A stretch of 64,000 nucleotides of DNA from Kitasatospora arboriphila (GCF_000717275.1 NZ_JNYV01000001.1:736384-800383); one strand, 5' to 3'; positions 46,698 to 57,897 are shown, counted from the first letter of the stretch. The notes: generated by a model not told the origin, from the letters alone. Translations and numbers: made by a program.

Positions 46698-47294
46698 GTG
46701 AGCGAACCCATCCGCACCGCCTTGCTCATCGTGGACGTGCAGAACGATTTCTGTGAAGGCGGATCTCTTGCCGTCAAGGGCGGCAGCGCCGTCGCCGCGG
46801 CCGTGACGGCCTACATCAGCCGCGACCACGGGTACCACGCGGTCGTGGCCACCCGAGACCAGCACATCGACCCCGGCGACCACTTCTCCGACAACCCCGA
46901 TTTCGTCGACAGCTGGCCACCGCACTGTGTCAAGGGAACGCCGGGCGTGGACTTCCACCCGGCGCTTGCCACCGACACACTCGATGCCGTGTTCAGCAAG
47001 GGTGAGTACAGCGCGGCGTACTCCGGGTTCGAGGGGTTCGACGATTCCGGTGCGGGCTTGGCGGACTGGTTGGGAGACAAGCAGATCAACGCCGTCGACA
47101 TCGTGGGACTGGCAACCGACCACTGCGTGGTGGCGACCGCGCTCGACGCACAGGCGTCCGGATTCACCACACGGGTGTTGTTGCGCTACACCGCCGGAGT
47201 CAGCCCGGACACCACCAAGACAGCCGTTGCCCGGATGACCGAGGCCGGTATCGGCGTGATCACCGGTGTGTCCGCTGCGGACCGTCCCGCATGA
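46698..47294 (+). CDS. pncA: Nicotinamidase (pyrazinamidase)
   Basis: This 198-residue isochorismatase-fold enzyme hydrolyses nicotinamide to nicotinate, feeding the adjacent PncB. The catalytic Asp is in VDVQNDF, the Lys in HCVKGTPG, and the nucleophilic Cys in TDHCVVATA. Metal ligands are in HIDPGDHF. GTG 46698 has GAGGGG upstream. M. tuberculosis pncA lies elsewhere, so the pairing with pncB is a feature of this genome. Confidence 0.93.
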   Translation: MSEPIRTALLIVDVQNDFCEGGSLAVKGGSAVAAAVTAYISRDHGYHAVVATRDQHIDPGDHFSDNPDFVDSWPPHCVKGTPGVDFHPALATDTLDAVFSKGEYSAAYSGFEGFDDSGAGLADWLGDKQINAVDIVGLATDHCVVATALDAQASGFTTRVLLRYTAGVSPDTTKTAVARMTEAGIGVITGVSAADRPA

Positions 47295-47337
47295 TCTGGT
47301 GGCATGACACAGACCTGAGCCGCCGTGGACGATCACT

Positions 47338-49416
47338 GTGACGTCCATACCCGAGGTACCCGAACTGCTCGCCTCCGCGGTGCAGGCGCTCGGAGGCGCC
47401 AAACGTGATGGCCAGCTCAAAATGGCTTCGGCCGTGGCACATTCGATCGACACCGGGGAACATCTGGCCGTCCAGGCCGGCACCGGAACCGGTAAGTCCC
47501 TCGCCTACCTGGTGCCGTCGCTGCGCCATGCCGTGGACACCGGGCACACGGTGGTGGTGTCGACTGCGACCATCGCCTTGCAACGCCAGCTCGTCGACCG
47601 CGATCTCCCGCGCACCGCGCAAGCGCTCACCAAACCCCTCGGCCGCGCACCAGAGTTCGCCATCCTCAAGGGCCGAGGAAACTATCTGTGCCTCAACAAG
47701 ATCCATGCCGGAACCATCGAGGAACCCGACGGGGAACTCTTCGACGCTTTCACCGCATCTCGGATGGGACGCGAGGTCACCCGGGTGCGCGAGTGGTCGT
47801 CGGATACAGATACCGGTGACCGCGACGACCTCGAGCCCGGCGTATCGGACCGGGCCTGGCGACAGGTCAGCGTCAGCGCGAGAGAGTGCCTGGGAGCAAC
47901 CAACTGCTCGTACGGGGCCGACTGCTTTGCCGAGAAGGCCAAGGCGAAGGCAGGCGCGGCCGATCTCGTCGTGACCAACCACGCGCTGCTGGCCATCGAC
48001 GCGATGAGCCAGGCCACGATCCTGCCCGACCACGACGTGGTGGTGGTCGACGAGGCGCACGAACTCGCCGACCGGATCACAGCTGTGGCCACCGCAGAGA
48101 TCTCGGGCACCTCCATCGCAGGTGTGGCCCGGCGCTGCGGGAAGTTGATCGACCAGGAGATCGCCGACGACATCGAGGGCAGCGGCGAGTTGATCGAGTC
48201 CCTCCTCGAACAGCTCGAACCCGGCAGATGGAGTGGGCTCCCCGACGGCGCGCCGCTGGCGCTCGCGTCGTTGCGTGACCGTCTGTGGAAGGCGCACACC
48301 GCCATCGGGCCCGCCAAACGAAGTGGCGAGGTGGACGCCGACGCCAGTGCCGCCCGCTCGGCTGCGCTCACCTCTCTGGAAGAGATGCACGACACCGCCG
48401 TGCGGATTCTGGCCGCGTTCGACGATCCCGACGAATCGCGCCGCCTGGACGTCGTCTGGGTCGGGGACGACCTGGTGCGAGGTGAACGCAAACGCGTGCT
48501 CAGGGTTGCCCCCTTGTCGGTCGGTGGGCTGCTGCGTGCCTCACTGTTCGCCAAGGCGACGGTGATCCTGACATCGGCCACACTGACCGTCGGCGGTTCA
48601 TTCGACGGATTGGCGGCCGGCTGGGGACTGCCGCCACACCGCGGCGGCGATGCCGGATCCGACGTCGACTCCGAGGCAACCAAATCTGCTCAGAGCATCA
48701 CCGCAATCGGCAAGCCGCCGCCGTCCGACGAGAAGAAGATGCGGTGGAACGGGCTCGACGTCGGCTCCCCCTTCGACCACCAGAAGGCCGCAATTCTGTA
48801 TGTCGCAAAACATCTGCCCGCACCGGGCCGCGACGGCATCTCCACCCGCACGCTCGACGAGATGGTGGAATTGATCACCGCCGCAGGCGGCCGGACGCTC
48901 GGGCTGTTCTCTTCGATGCGCGCCGCCAAAGAGGCGGCCGAGGCCGTCCGCACCCGCATCGAGCTCCCGGTCCTCTGCCAGGGCGACGGCGCGACGGGGG
49001 CGCTGGTGAAAGAGTTCGCCGCCGACGAGAAGACCTGCCTGTTCGGCACTCTCTCGTTGTGGCAGGGAGTGGACGTGCCGGGCCCGTCACTCAACCTCGT
49101 CCTCATCGACCGGATCCCCTTCCCCCGACCGGACGATCCCCTGCTGATGGCGCGTCAGCGTGCGGTCGCGGCCCGAGGAGGCAACGGATTCATGGCCATC
49201 GCTGCCACCCACGCGGCGTTGCTGATGGCTCAGGGTACGGGCCGTCTACTCCGGTCGACGTCCGACCGAGGAGTGGTGGCCGTGCTCGACTCACGTTTGG
49301 CGACGGCACGCTATGGAAACTACCTACTCGCGTCGTTACCACCTTTCTGGCGGACCACCGATGCCCAGCTGGTACGGGGTGCACTGACCCGATTGCAGGG
49401 CGCCGGCGCCGGGTGA
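47338..49416 (+). CDS. dinG: ATP-dependent DNA helicase, DinG/XPD family
   Basis: The 692-residue superfamily II helicase has Walker A AGTGTGKS near the N-terminus, the DEAH box (VVDEAHELAD), and a cysteine cluster (CLGATNCSYGADC, plus an upstream Cys) fitting the 4Fe-4S cluster of XPD/DinG helicases. These enzymes unwind repair and replication intermediates. It corresponds to Rv1329c, next to pncB. Confidence 0.93.
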   Translation: MTSIPEVPELLASAVQALGGAKRDGQLKMASAVAHSIDTGEHLAVQAGTGTGKSLAYLVPSLRHAVDTGHTVVVSTATIALQRQLVDRDLPRTAQALTKPLGRAPEFAILKGRGNYLCLNKIHAGTIEEPDGELFDAFTASRMGREVTRVREWSSDTDTGDRDDLEPGVSDRAWRQVSVSARECLGATNCSYGADCFAEKAKAKAGAADLVVTNHALLAIDAMSQATILPDHDVVVVDEAHELADRITAVATAEISGTSIAGVARRCGKLIDQEIADDIEGSGELIESLLEQLEPGRWSGLPDGAPLALASLRDRLWKAHTAIGPAKRSGEVDADASAARSAALTSLEEMHDTAVRILAAFDDPDESRRLDVVWVGDDLVRGERKRVLRVAPLSVGGLLRASLFAKATVILTSATLTVGGSFDGLAAGWGLPPHRGGDAGSDVDSEATKSAQSITAIGKPPPSDEKKMRWNGLDVGSPFDHQKAAILYVAKHLPAPGRDGISTRTLDEMVELITAAGGRTLGLFSSMRAAKEAAEAVRTRIELPVLCQGDGATGALVKEFAADEKTCLFGTLSLWQGVDVPGPSLNLVLIDRIPFPRPDDPLLMARQRAVAARGGNGFMAIAATHAALLMAQGTGRLLRSTSDRGVVAVLDSRLATARYGNYLLASLPPFWRTTDAQLVRGALTRLQGAGAG

Positions 49417-49509
49417 GGGTGTCCGAGCCCGAGCCGATCGGGCCCGGGTCGCCTACGGTGGTGGTGCACGCGACGACATGACAGCGTTGGGCGACAACAC
49501 TCTCGAAAG

Positions 49510-51528
49510 GTGGCGGACTCATTGATAGGGCGCATCGGGATCGATGACATTGCCCCGGTAGTCTCTTCCGGACAGTTTGCCGCGAAAGCGGTTGTCGGAG
49601 AGACTTTTCCAGTCACCGCAACAGTCTGGCGCGAAGGCCACGACGCGGTGGCGGCCACTCTGCACGTGGAAGGTCCCGCCCGCGGCGGAACCGTCGACGT
49701 CCGGATGGTCCCGGCAGCAGAACCAGATACCTTCAACGCCGTCTTCAGTCCGACCAGCATCGGATATTGGACGTACCGCATCGACGCATGGAGTGATCCG
49801 TTCACCACCTGGCGCGACGCGATGGACAAGAAGCTCGCCGCCGGTCAGGGAAGTGCCGAGCTTGCCAACGACATCGAGCGCGGGGCCCGCCTCCTGGACC
49901 GGGCTCTCGACCTCGTCCCCCCGAGTGATCGCGACGTCGTCGCGGGCGCATCGGCATCCCTGCGTGATGGCAATGCCGCTCTGCCCGATCGTGTCGGCCC
50001 GGCACTCTCGGCCGAAGTAGCTCAATTGCTCACCGATCACCCCGTTCGCGAACTGATCACCAAGAGCCGCACCCACCGGGTCTGGGTGGACCGCACCAGG
50101 GCACTGTTCGGATCCTGGTACGAGTTGTTCCCTCGTTCCACCGGCGGATGGGACAACGAGGGACATCCGGTTCACGGCACGTTCTTGACTGCGGCAGAGG
50201 ACCTTCCCCGCATCGCCGATATGGGGTTCGATGTGGTCTACCTGCCCCCGATCCACCCGATCGGAGAGGTGAATCGCAAGGGACCGAACAACTCCGTCAC
50301 CGCTGGACCAGAGGATGTCGGTTCCCCGTGGGCCATCGGGTCTGCAGACGGTGGCCACGACGCCATCCATCCCCGCCTCGGGTCTCTCGACGACTTCCAC
50401 TACTTCCGCCACCGCGCCGAGGAGCTCGGCATGGAGGTGGCTCTCGACCTGGCGTTGCAGTGCGCTCCGGACCATCCGTGGACCACCGAGCACCCCGACT
50501 GGTTCACGATCGAGCCCGATGGAAGCATTCGATACGCGGAGAACCCACCCAAGAAGTATCAGGACATCTACCCCCTGAACTTCGACGACGACCGCAACGG
50601 GATATTCAGAGGCGTCCTCAAGGTGGTGTTGCACTGGGTTGCCCAGGGCGTCAAGATCTTCCGGGTCGACAACCCTCACACCAAGCCACCGGACTTCTGG
50701 GAGTGGCTGATCATCGAGGTGAAGAAACGCGACCCCGACGTGCTGTTCCTGGCCGAGGCATTCACCCGGCCCGCCCGCCTCTACGGCCTGGCGAAACTCG
50801 GGTTCACGCAGTCCTACACCTACTTCACATGGCGGACCGCCAAGTGGGAGTTGACCGAGTTCGGCAACGAACTGGCCGAGAACGCCGACATCGCCCGCCC
50901 CAACCTCTTTGTCAACACGCCCGACATCCTGCACGAAAGTCTGCAGCACGGCGGCCCCGGAATGTTCGCGTTACGTGCCGCCCTGGCGGCAACGCTGTCG
51001 CCGACGTGGGGCGTGTACAGCGGCTACGAGTTGTATGAGGGCCAGGCGGTACGCGAGGGCAGCGAGGAATACCTGGATTCGGAGAAATATCAGCTCCGGC
51101 CACGGGATTACAAAGGTGCTGCGAGCCGGGGCGAGTCGTTGGAGAACTGGCTTCGCTCGCTCAACGAGATCCGCCGGCGGCACCCGGCGCTCCAACAGCT
51201 GCGGTACCTCAAGTTCCACCACGTGGACAACGACGCACTGATCGCATATTCGAAGTTCGATCCGAAAACCGGGGATACGGTGGTTGTCGTGGTGAACATC
51301 AATCCTTATGGAGCAGAAGAATCCACCCTGTGGCTGGACATGCCCTCACTCGGCTATGACTGGCAGGACCGCTTCAGCGGAGTCGACGAGGTGACCGGCG
51401 AGAACTTCCACTGGGGTCAGGCCAACTATGTTCGGCTCGAACCCTGGCGTCAGGTGGCCCACGTGGTCGCGTTGCCCCCCATGCCCGAAGAGGCCCGCGC
51501 GGCCCTGTCGTTCCGGACTCCGTCATGA
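49510..51528 (+). CDS. glgE: Maltosyltransferase (alpha-1,4-glucan:maltose-1-phosphate)
   Basis: The 672-residue GH13 enzyme extends alpha-glucan with maltose units from maltose-1-phosphate. The catalytic Asp is in [11 protein letters not shown], the general acid Glu in [10 protein letters not shown], and the N-terminal domain and [11 protein letters not shown] are GlgE-specific. GTG 49510 is the longest start; TTG 49522 has better spacing from AAAGGTGG. Its stop overlaps the glgB start by four bases. Rv1327c is the counterpart. Confidence 0.95.
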   Translation: MADSLIGRIGIDDIAPVVSSGQFAAKAVVGETFPVTATVWREGHDAVAATLHVEGPARGGTVDVRMVPAAEPDTFNAVFSPTSIGYWTYRIDAWSDPFTTWRDAMDKKLAAGQGSAELANDIERGARLLDRALDLVPPSDRDVVAGASASLRDGNAALPDRVGPALSAEVAQLLTDHPVRELITKSRTHRVWVDRTRALFGSWYELFPRSTGGWDNEGHPVHGTFLTAAEDLPRIADMGFDVVYLPPIHPIGEVNRKGPNNSVTAGPEDVGSPWAIGSADGGHDAIHPRLGSLDDFHYFRHRAEELGMEVALDLALQCAPDHPWTTEHPDWFTIEPDGSIRYAENPPKKYQDIYPLNFDDDRNGIFRGVLKVVLHWVAQGVKIFRVDNPHTKPPDFWEWLIIEVKKRDPDVLFLAEAFTRPARLYGLAKLGFTQSYTYFTWRTAKWELTEFGNELAENADIARPNLFVNTPDILHESLQHGGPGMFALRAALAATLSPTWGVYSGYELYEGQAVREGSEEYLDSEKYQLRPRDYKGAASRGESLENWLRSLNEIRRRHPALQQLRYLKFHHVDNDALIAYSKFDPKTGDTVVVVVNINPYGAEESTLWLDMPSLGYDWQDRFSGVDEVTGENFHWGQANYVRLEPWRQVAHVVALPPMPEEARAALSFRTPS

Positions 51529-53753
51529 GCGCCGCCGCCTCCGAGACCCCCGACGCAGCCGTGACCGACGGCGATCTGCATCGATTGCTGTCGGGTACAC
51601 ATCACAATCCGCACGGTCTCCTGGGCGCACATCCGGCCGGCGACCACACCATCCTGCGCACGCTCAAACCCGATGCCGTGTCGGTGAGCGCAGTGATCGG
51701 CGGAGTCGATTACCCACTGACACACCAGGAATCGGGGTTGTTCGTCGCGGCCGTGCCGCTGGCCGACCTGATCGATTACCGGTATCGGGTGAGCTATCCC
51801 GCGGACGAATCGGGTGTGGCGGACCGGGAGTTCGTGGTCGCCGATGGGTACCGATTCCTGCCGAGTCTCGGCGAACTCGACATCCATCTCTTCACCGAAG
51901 GCCGCCACGAGCGGCTCTGGGAGATCCTCGGACCGCAATCACGTGTGTACTCCACACCTGACGGCGAAGTGACCGGAACGAGTTTCGCCGTGTGGGCACC
52001 CAATGCCCAGGGCGTCACCGTGATCGGGAGTTTCGACGGCTGGCGTGGTCACACCGCGCCGATGCGGTCCCTCGGGTCCAGCGGGGTGTGGGAGGTGTTC
52101 ATCCCCGACATCGGACCGGGTACCACCTACAAGTACCGGATCACCGGCAATGACGGGGTGGTACGCGAGAAGGCCGACCCCATGGCCCGCGCGACCGAGA
52201 TCCCGCCCAAGACCGCATCTGTCATCCCCGAGACGTCGTTCGAATGGACCGACGACACATGGGTCGCCCTGCGTGAAGAGTCCGACGCCACCATCGAACC
52301 GATGAGTGTCTACGAAGTCCACCTGGGCTCGTGGAGGCAAGGGCTGACCTACCGTGAGCTGGCCGAACAACTCGGCGATTACGTCGTAGAGCTGGGCTTT
52401 ACGCACGTCGAGTTGCTGCCCGTTTCCGAGCACCCGTTCGGCGGTTCATGGGGCTACCAGGTCACCTCGTACTACGCTCCCACGTCCCGCTTCGGAAGTC
52501 CTGACGACTTCCGGTACTTCGTCGACCACCTGCACTCACTCGGGATCGGCGTCATCGTGGATTGGGTGCCTGCCCACTTCCCGAAGGACGCCTGGGCGTT
52601 GGCCCGCTTCGACGGCACTGCGCTCTACGAACACGGTGACCCTCAGCGGGGCGAGCAGCTCGACTGGGGCACGTACGTATTCGACTTCGGCCGCAACGAG
52701 GTCCGCAACTTCCTGGTCGCGAACGCCCTCTACTGGTTCGATCAGTTCCACATCGACGGCTTGCGGGTGGACGCCGTCGCATCGATGTTGTACCTCGACT
52801 ACTCCAGGCCCGAAGGGGGCTGGACGCCGAACATCCACGGCGGCCGCGAGAACCTCGAGGCCGTCCAGTTCATCCAGGAGATGAACGCGACCGTTCACAA
52901 GCATCACCCCGGTGTGGTGACCGTCGCCGAGGAGTCCACGTCGTGGCCGGGCGTCACCCGCACCACCAACCTGGGTGGCCTCGGTTTCTCGATGAAATGG
53001 AACATGGGATGGATGCACGACACGCTCGGGTTCCTCGGGCGTGACCAGATCCATCGCAGCTTCCATCACCACGAGATCACCTTCTCGCTGATGTACGCGT
53101 GGAGCGAGAACTTCGTGCTGCCGATCAGCCACGACGAGGTGGTGCACGGCAAAGGCACGCTGTGGTCGCGGATGCCGGGAGATTCCAGGACCAAGGCGGC
53201 AGGGGTCCGCGCGCTGCTCGCGTACATGTGGGCCCATCCGGGCAAGCAACTGTTGTTCATGGGTCAGGAGTTCGCACAGACCCCTGAGTGGTCGGAGGAG
53301 CGCAGCCTGGCCTGGGAGCAACTCGAGGGCTGGGAAGGTGAGCTGCACAGCGGAGTCCTATCGCTGGTCTCCGACCTCAACAGCGTCTACAAACGTCACC
53401 CTGCTCTCTACAGCCAGGACATCACTCCCAATGGCTATTCCTGGATCGACGCCAACGACACCGCGGGCAACATCATCAGTTTCCTGAGGTGGGGATCCGA
53501 CGGTTCGGTGATGGCCTGCGTGTTCAACTTCTCCGGCACCACTCGCACCGACTACCGGGTGGGACTACCGCTGACGGGTTCGTGGGACGAAGTGCTGAAC
53601 ACCGATGCGCCGTCCTACGCCGGCAGCGGGGAAGGCAATCTCGGGCAGGTCATCGCCGAGGAAGAATCGTGGCATGGCCGCCCGGCCTGTGCTCGCCTGA
53701 CACTTCCGGCGAACGGTGCCATCTGGCTCACTCCGGCAGCCACCACCGACTAG
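51525..53753 (+). CDS. glgB: 1,4-alpha-glucan branching enzyme
   Basis: This 742-residue GH13 enzyme introduces alpha-1,6 branches into glycogen-like glucan. It has an N-terminal carbohydrate-binding extension, then the barrel with the catalytic Asp in [12 protein letters not shown], Glu in TVAEEST and Asp in [11 protein letters not shown]. Its start overlaps glgE as ATGA. GlgE and GlgB together make branched alpha-glucan. Confidence 0.96.
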   Translation: MSAAASETPDAAVTDGDLHRLLSGTHHNPHGLLGAHPAGDHTILRTLKPDAVSVSAVIGGVDYPLTHQESGLFVAAVPLADLIDYRYRVSYPADESGVADREFVVADGYRFLPSLGELDIHLFTEGRHERLWEILGPQSRVYSTPDGEVTGTSFAVWAPNAQGVTVIGSFDGWRGHTAPMRSLGSSGVWEVFIPDIGPGTTYKYRITGNDGVVREKADPMARATEIPPKTASVIPETSFEWTDDTWVALREESDATIEPMSVYEVHLGSWRQGLTYRELAEQLGDYVVELGFTHVELLPVSEHPFGGSWGYQVTSYYAPTSRFGSPDDFRYFVDHLHSLGIGVIVDWVPAHFPKDAWALARFDGTALYEHGDPQRGEQLDWGTYVFDFGRNEVRNFLVANALYWFDQFHIDGLRVDAVASMLYLDYSRPEGGWTPNIHGGRENLEAVQFIQEMNATVHKHHPGVVTVAEESTSWPGVTRTTNLGGLGFSMKWNMGWMHDTLGFLGRDQIHRSFHHHEITFSLMYAWSENFVLPISHDEVVHGKGTLWSRMPGDSRTKAAGVRALLAYMWAHPGKQLLFMGQEFAQTPEWSEERSLAWEQLEGWEGELHSGVLSLVSDLNSVYKRHPALYSQDITPNGYSWIDANDTAGNIISFLRWGSDGSVMACVFNFSGTTRTDYRVGLPLTGSWDEVLNTDAPSYAGSGEGNLGQVIAEEESWHGRPACARLTLPANGAIWLTPAATTD

Positions 53754-53781
53754 CACGGATCGGCGCGGCTAGAGTTTGGTC

Positions 53782-55239
53782 GTGGCCCATAGCTCCCGGC
53801 GAACGCCGGTTCTGATCGGTGCGCTGGTGGGGGCATGTCTGATGCTCGTCTCGGCGTGCGCGACGCGCGAGGAGCGCCAGGTGGTCAGCGGTGAAGCGGT
53901 GTCGGCGTACTCCGACCCGTTCACCGTCGCCGGGCTCCCCGTCACAGATGGCCCCAACGGACTCCGTGATGACGCGGCGGACTCGTCGCTCGACATCCGC
54001 GGGGGCGACGACGGTGAGATCGACGACCTGATGGGTGCCGCGCTGGCGGACCTGGAGACGTATTGGAAGCAGGCATTCGAGCCCGCCTTCAAAACGAGTT
54101 TCAAAACCGGTCTGTCCTTCGTCTCATGGGATGCCGAGTCTCCCCAGAGCCGGTCGGTGATGTTCTGCAACGAGCCGACCTTCGGTCAGGTCAATGCGGC
54201 CTTCTGCCCCACGCGCGATGAGATCGGCTGGGACCGCGGAGTTCTGATGCCGGCTTTGGCGGACGCATTCGGTCCGATGGCGCCTGTCACGGTGATCGCA
54301 CACGAATACGGCCACTACATCCAGATGATCGGCGGTTTCGACAAGGACACCTCGCCCATCGTCAGCGAGCAGCAGGCCGACTGTCTCTCCGGGAACTTCA
54401 TCCGATGGATCGCCGAAGGCAACGGCGAGTTCCTTCAGATCAACACCGGGGACGGGCTCAACACTGCGGTGGCCGCACTGATCTCCGCACGCGACAGCCG
54501 CCGGGGCCGGTCCGATCACGGCACCGCCTTCGAGCGGGCCCTCGCGTTCGAGAAGGGTTTTCGGTCTGGACCGGCGACGTGCGCAGCGATCACCGAACTG
54601 ACGATCGACGACCTGCGTGACCAGATGCCACCGAGGTTCGACAATGCCGGGGCCATCGACACCTCCCCGTTCACCGAAGCCGGCCTGGAGTCGGTGGTGC
54701 AGTCGGTCGAGGCGTTCTTCGACCTGCCGGACACCGCCCGGCCGTCGGTGGTCACCGACCGGATCGAGCAACCTTGCAACGGAACGTCCGACCAGCAGGC
54801 CGCGCTGCCTGTCGCGTTCTGCCCCGACACCAACACCGTCTCGATGGACCCTGATGAACTAGCCCTGATCGCGACCAACGGAACCAGCGGACCGTCTGGG
54901 CTGCCGAGCTTCATCGGTGGGGACTTCAGTGCGTATTCGCTTGTCGCCTCCAGGTATTCACTTGCGACACAGCGCGCGCGAGGCCAAGTGCTGGACCAGC
55001 CGGTGACCGCGGCCCGGGCTGCCTGTTTCACCGGCCGGTGGGCACGGTCGACAGCGGACTCCGGGACGTTCACGCTGCGCGGAGGTGACCTCGACGAATT
55101 GGTGTCGGGTCTACTCGTGAGTGGCGCGGTCGCCAGCGATGTGGCCGGTCGGTCGTTGCCGAGCGGGTTCTCACGGATCGCGGCCTTCTCGGCCGGTTAC
55201 TTCGGTGACGAGAAGGGCTGCGCCCGCTACGACCCGTAG
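53782..55239 (+). CDS. Zinc metallopeptidase lipoprotein
   Basis: The 485-residue product has a signal peptide ending in the lipobox LVSAC, so it should be anchored outside the membrane. HEYGHYIQ supplies the HExxH zinc site near residue 178, in a domain like the neutral zinc metallopeptidases (PF04228). A late Cys-rich region probably forms disulfides. GTG 53782 is chosen; TTG 53776 is also in frame. In M. tuberculosis a PE_PGRS gene occupies this position after glgB. Confidence 0.8.
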   Translation: MAHSSRRTPVLIGALVGACLMLVSACATREERQVVSGEAVSAYSDPFTVAGLPVTDGPNGLRDDAADSSLDIRGGDDGEIDDLMGAALADLETYWKQAFEPAFKTSFKTGLSFVSWDAESPQSRSVMFCNEPTFGQVNAAFCPTRDEIGWDRGVLMPALADAFGPMAPVTVIAHEYGHYIQMIGGFDKDTSPIVSEQQADCLSGNFIRWIAEGNGEFLQINTGDGLNTAVAALISARDSRRGRSDHGTAFERALAFEKGFRSGPATCAAITELTIDDLRDQMPPRFDNAGAIDTSPFTEAGLESVVQSVEAFFDLPDTARPSVVTDRIEQPCNGTSDQQAALPVAFCPDTNTVSMDPDELALIATNGTSGPSGLPSFIGGDFSAYSLVASRYSLATQRARGQVLDQPVTAARAACFTGRWARSTADSGTFTLRGGDLDELVSGLLVSGAVASDVAGRSLPSGFSRIAAFSAGYFGDEKGCARYDP

Positions 55240-55271
55240 GTCTCGACAGGTCGTTACTGAATCGGCCGTCA

Positions 55272-55317
55272 GGGGTCGGTCGGTGCGGGGTCGGTCAGTA
55301 CAGGGCCGGTCAGTACA
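55272..55317. repeat. Three imperfect 15-16 bp tandem units across a stop codon
   Basis: The unit is close to GGGGTCGGTCAGTACA. The third copy contains the stop codon of the thioredoxin-TPR gene, and the other copies lie in its 3' flank. This suggests local duplication by slippage. Confidence 0.6.
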
Positions 55318-56290
55318 GGGCGGTTGCCAGCTTGCGCCGGGCCGCGACCACAAACGGCTCCGCCGGGTCGAACAGCTCGAACAGTTCCAGCAGCCGGGTC
55401 CTTGCCCTGGTCCGCTCGTCGCCACCGGTCTTCGCGATCACCGCAACGATGCGGTCGAAGGCTGCCTCCGGCTGCTGATTCAACAGTTCGACATCCGCGG
55501 CCGCCAGGTGGCCATCGACGTCATCGGCCTCGAGGTCCGTGAGCGACGCGGGATCGTGGCTTTGTGCCCTCGATACGAACTCGAGATTGCGGACAAGCGA
55601 TGCGGCCTCGACGTTGTCGGGTTCGGACGCCGCGATGTCCTTGTAGTCGGCGAGAGCACCATCGATGTCGCCACTGTTCAGCTTGTCTTCGGCCGCGGCC
55701 ATCCGTGGATCGACCGGTTCGGGCTGCGGCTCATCGGAGTCGGCTGCCGGAGCTCCGGTGAAGGTGTGTTCGTACTTGGCCAGGATGTCGTCGACCCACC
55801 CCTGGATCTGGGCGGCCGGCTGTGCGCCGGCGAAGGCCGAAACCGGCTGGCCACCGGCGATGGCCACCACGGTCGGGATCGACTGGACCCCGAACAGCTG
55901 CGCGATGCGGGGATTGGCATCCACGTCGACCTTGGCCAGCACCCACTTGCCCCCCGACTGCTGGGCAAGGGCTTCGAGCGTCGGTGAGAGTTGTTTGCAG
56001 GGCCCACACCAGGTTGCCCAGAGATCGACGAGTACCAGCACCTGTTCCGAACGTGCGACGACATCGGACTCGAAGTCGGCTTCGGTGACGTCATAGACGG
56101 CAGGAAAGGCGCCGCCTGCCGGCGCTGGTGACGCCGAGGTGGGCGGGCCCGACGCGGGCGGCGTCGTCGGCCGGTTGGGTTGCGCGCGTTGGGCATCGGC
56201 CCGCTCTTTGAGAACGGACAGGTCCACTGCCCCGGACATCGCCGCTGCAGCTCGGGCAGCAGCCTGTTGACGTGGTTGCGGTCTGCTCAC
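55310..56290 (-). CDS. Thioredoxin-TPR chaperone-like protein (CnoX/YbbN type)
   Basis: The 326-residue protein has a thioredoxin domain in the middle, with redox motif WCGPCK near residue 100, followed by helical TPR-like repeats in the C-terminal half. This is the YbbN/CnoX layout, corresponding to Rv1324. Such proteins hold oxidised or unfolded clients. The first 60 residues are Pro/Ala-rich and likely disordered. The stop lies within a tandem repeat. Confidence 0.87.
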   Translation of the reverse strand: MSRPQPRQQAAARAAAAMSGAVDLSVLKERADAQRAQPNRPTTPPASGPPTSASPAPAGGAFPAVYDVTEADFESDVVARSEQVLVLVDLWATWCGPCKQLSPTLEALAQQSGGKWVLAKVDVDANPRIAQLFGVQSIPTVVAIAGGQPVSAFAGAQPAAQIQGWVDDILAKYEHTFTGAPAADSDEPQPEPVDPRMAAAEDKLNSGDIDGALADYKDIAASEPDNVEAASLVRNLEFVSRAQSHDPASLTDLEADDVDGHLAAADVELLNQQPEAAFDRIVAVIAKTGGDERTRARTRLLELFELFDPAEPFVVAARRKLATALY

Positions 56291-56308
56291 CCGTCCAGTC
56301 TGGCACGG

Positions 56309-57523
56309 TCAGAGACCGTGTGGTGCCCCGGTCCGCCCGCGTTCGCCAGCAGCGGACGCAGGTTTCTGCGCAGACCCGGCGTCACCCGCACGCGGTCGGA
56401 CCACCGGCGCCGCCACGAACGCGAACGCCATGCCGGCTGCAGCGATCCAGAGCGCGGTACCGAGGGAGAACCAACTGCTCACCGGGCCGATCACCGCGGG
56501 TCCGGCCAGCATCCCGACGTACCCGCACCCGACAACCAGGGAGATGGTCTGGCCACTGGACCGGCTGGAGATGTTGCCGGCTGCGGTGAACAGCTGCGGC
56601 ACCCCGCCTGCCACTCCGAGGCCGAAGATCGCCCATCCGATGACACTGAGCACAGCTGTCGGCGAACAGATCACCAACGTCATACCGACCATCGCGATGG
56701 CAGATCCCAGGCGCACCACCGCAACCGGTCCCAGCCGCGCACTCACCGTGTCGGCCGAGAACCGGCCGATGACCATCGTGGCGCTGAACGCGCCGAACGC
56801 GATTGCTCCGACGGCCTCGGGCTGGTCGTATCGTTCCACCAGGTACAGCGCACTCCAGTCGTAGGCGGTTCCTTCGGCCAGCATCAAACTGAAAGCAACC
56901 GCGGCCAGCAGGGCAATCCTTCCCCACGGCCGCCGCGACGCGGCGGCGTTTCCTGTCTCGCCGGGTTCGCCTGGCTCTTCGTCGGCGTAGCCGGTGATCA
57001 GGGTGTTCGACAACAACAGAGCGCAACAGATCGCCAGTGCACAGCAAGTCCCCAACGTGGCCAACAGGGGCACGCCCACTGCCAGGGTGGCGGCGACCAC
57101 CCCTGAGCCGACCAATCCGCCGATCGAGAAGAACCCGTGGATCGAGGACATGATCGGGCGGCCGTAGATCCGCTCGATGAGCACGGCCTGCGTGTTCATG
57201 GAGACGTCGAGGGCACCATTGCAGAATCCGAACATCACCATTGCCGCCGCGAGGGTGATCGGTCCGGTGGCCAGGCCCGGCAGAACGATCGCAACAGCCA
57301 ACGCGATCGCGCTGATCACAGTGGGTCCCCGCGAGCCGAACCGGTCGATCACCGGTCCGAGCAGCTGCATGCCGACAAACGCCGATGCGCCCAACACCAG
57401 CAACAGTCCGCCGAGAGTCGCGTTGTCGACGCCCGTCCGATCCTGGATCACCGGGATGTGGGCGACCCACATCGAGGCCAACAGACCGTTCAGGGCAAAG
57501 ATGCCGGACACCGCCACGCGCAC
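56309..57523 (-). CDS. Major facilitator superfamily transporter
   Basis: The 404-residue membrane protein has about twelve hydrophobic helices; the first reads VSGIFALNGLLASMWVAHIP, and the loop after helix two is DRFGSRGP. The type resembles the YbjJ/FucP-like MFS branch, substrate unknown. No ATG lies in the N-terminal region, so GTG 57523 is taken; the start is uncertain by a few codons. It follows the DUF3817 gene closely, in a fadA4 operon. Confidence 0.82.
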   Translation of the reverse strand: MRVAVSGIFALNGLLASMWVAHIPVIQDRTGVDNATLGGLLLVLGASAFVGMQLLGPVIDRFGSRGPTVISAIALAVAIVLPGLATGPITLAAAMVMFGFCNGALDVSMNTQAVLIERIYGRPIMSSIHGFFSIGGLVGSGVVAATLAVGVPLLATLGTCCALAICCALLLSNTLITGYADEEPGEPGETGNAAASRRPWGRIALLAAVAFSLMLAEGTAYDWSALYLVERYDQPEAVGAIAFGAFSATMVIGRFSADTVSARLGPVAVVRLGSAIAMVGMTLVICSPTAVLSVIGWAIFGLGVAGGVPQLFTAAGNISSRSSGQTISLVVGCGYVGMLAGPAVIGPVSSWFSLGTALWIAAAGMAFAFVAAPVVRPRAGDAGSAQKPASAAGERGRTGAPHGL

Positions 57524-57561
57524 GGCACGTGACGCGTGCGCGGTGGCGGCGGTATGCGTTG

Positions 57562-57897
57562 TCAGGAGGTGGCGGCCCGGGTCGGGGCGTCGGTCCCGGC
57601 GAGATGTCCGTTCCGCTTGGCCCAGATCTCGAAGATCAGGGTTCCGAACGGCGGGATGCTCGCAACGAGGGCCAGCCCGGTCGTGACCAGGCTCCACCGC
57701 AAGCGCCATGCGGTGAACAAGGCGACCACGATGTAGGCCACGAAGACCACCCCGTGCGTCATGCCCGGAATGGCGACCGCCTCTTCATGGCCGAGGACCC
57801 ATTTGAAGAACATGGCGATCAGCAGGGCCAGCCAGGTCACCGCCTCAGCGATGGCAACGACACGGAAGATCTTTGCGGTGAGGTCGGTGGAGATCAT
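57562..57897 (-). CDS. DUF3817 membrane protein, second copy
   Basis: This 111-residue protein has three helices with the DUF3817 pattern ([41 protein letters not shown]). Its start overlaps the fadA4 stop as ATGA. It is paralogous to the gene at 37376-37732 but clearly divergent in sequence. The function is unknown. Confidence 0.8.
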   Translation of the reverse strand: MISTDLTAKIFRVVAIAEAVTWLALLIAMFFKWVLGHEEAVAIPGMTHGVVFVAYIVVALFTAWRLRWSLVTTGLALVASIPPFGTLIFEIWAKRNGHLAGTDAPTRAATS

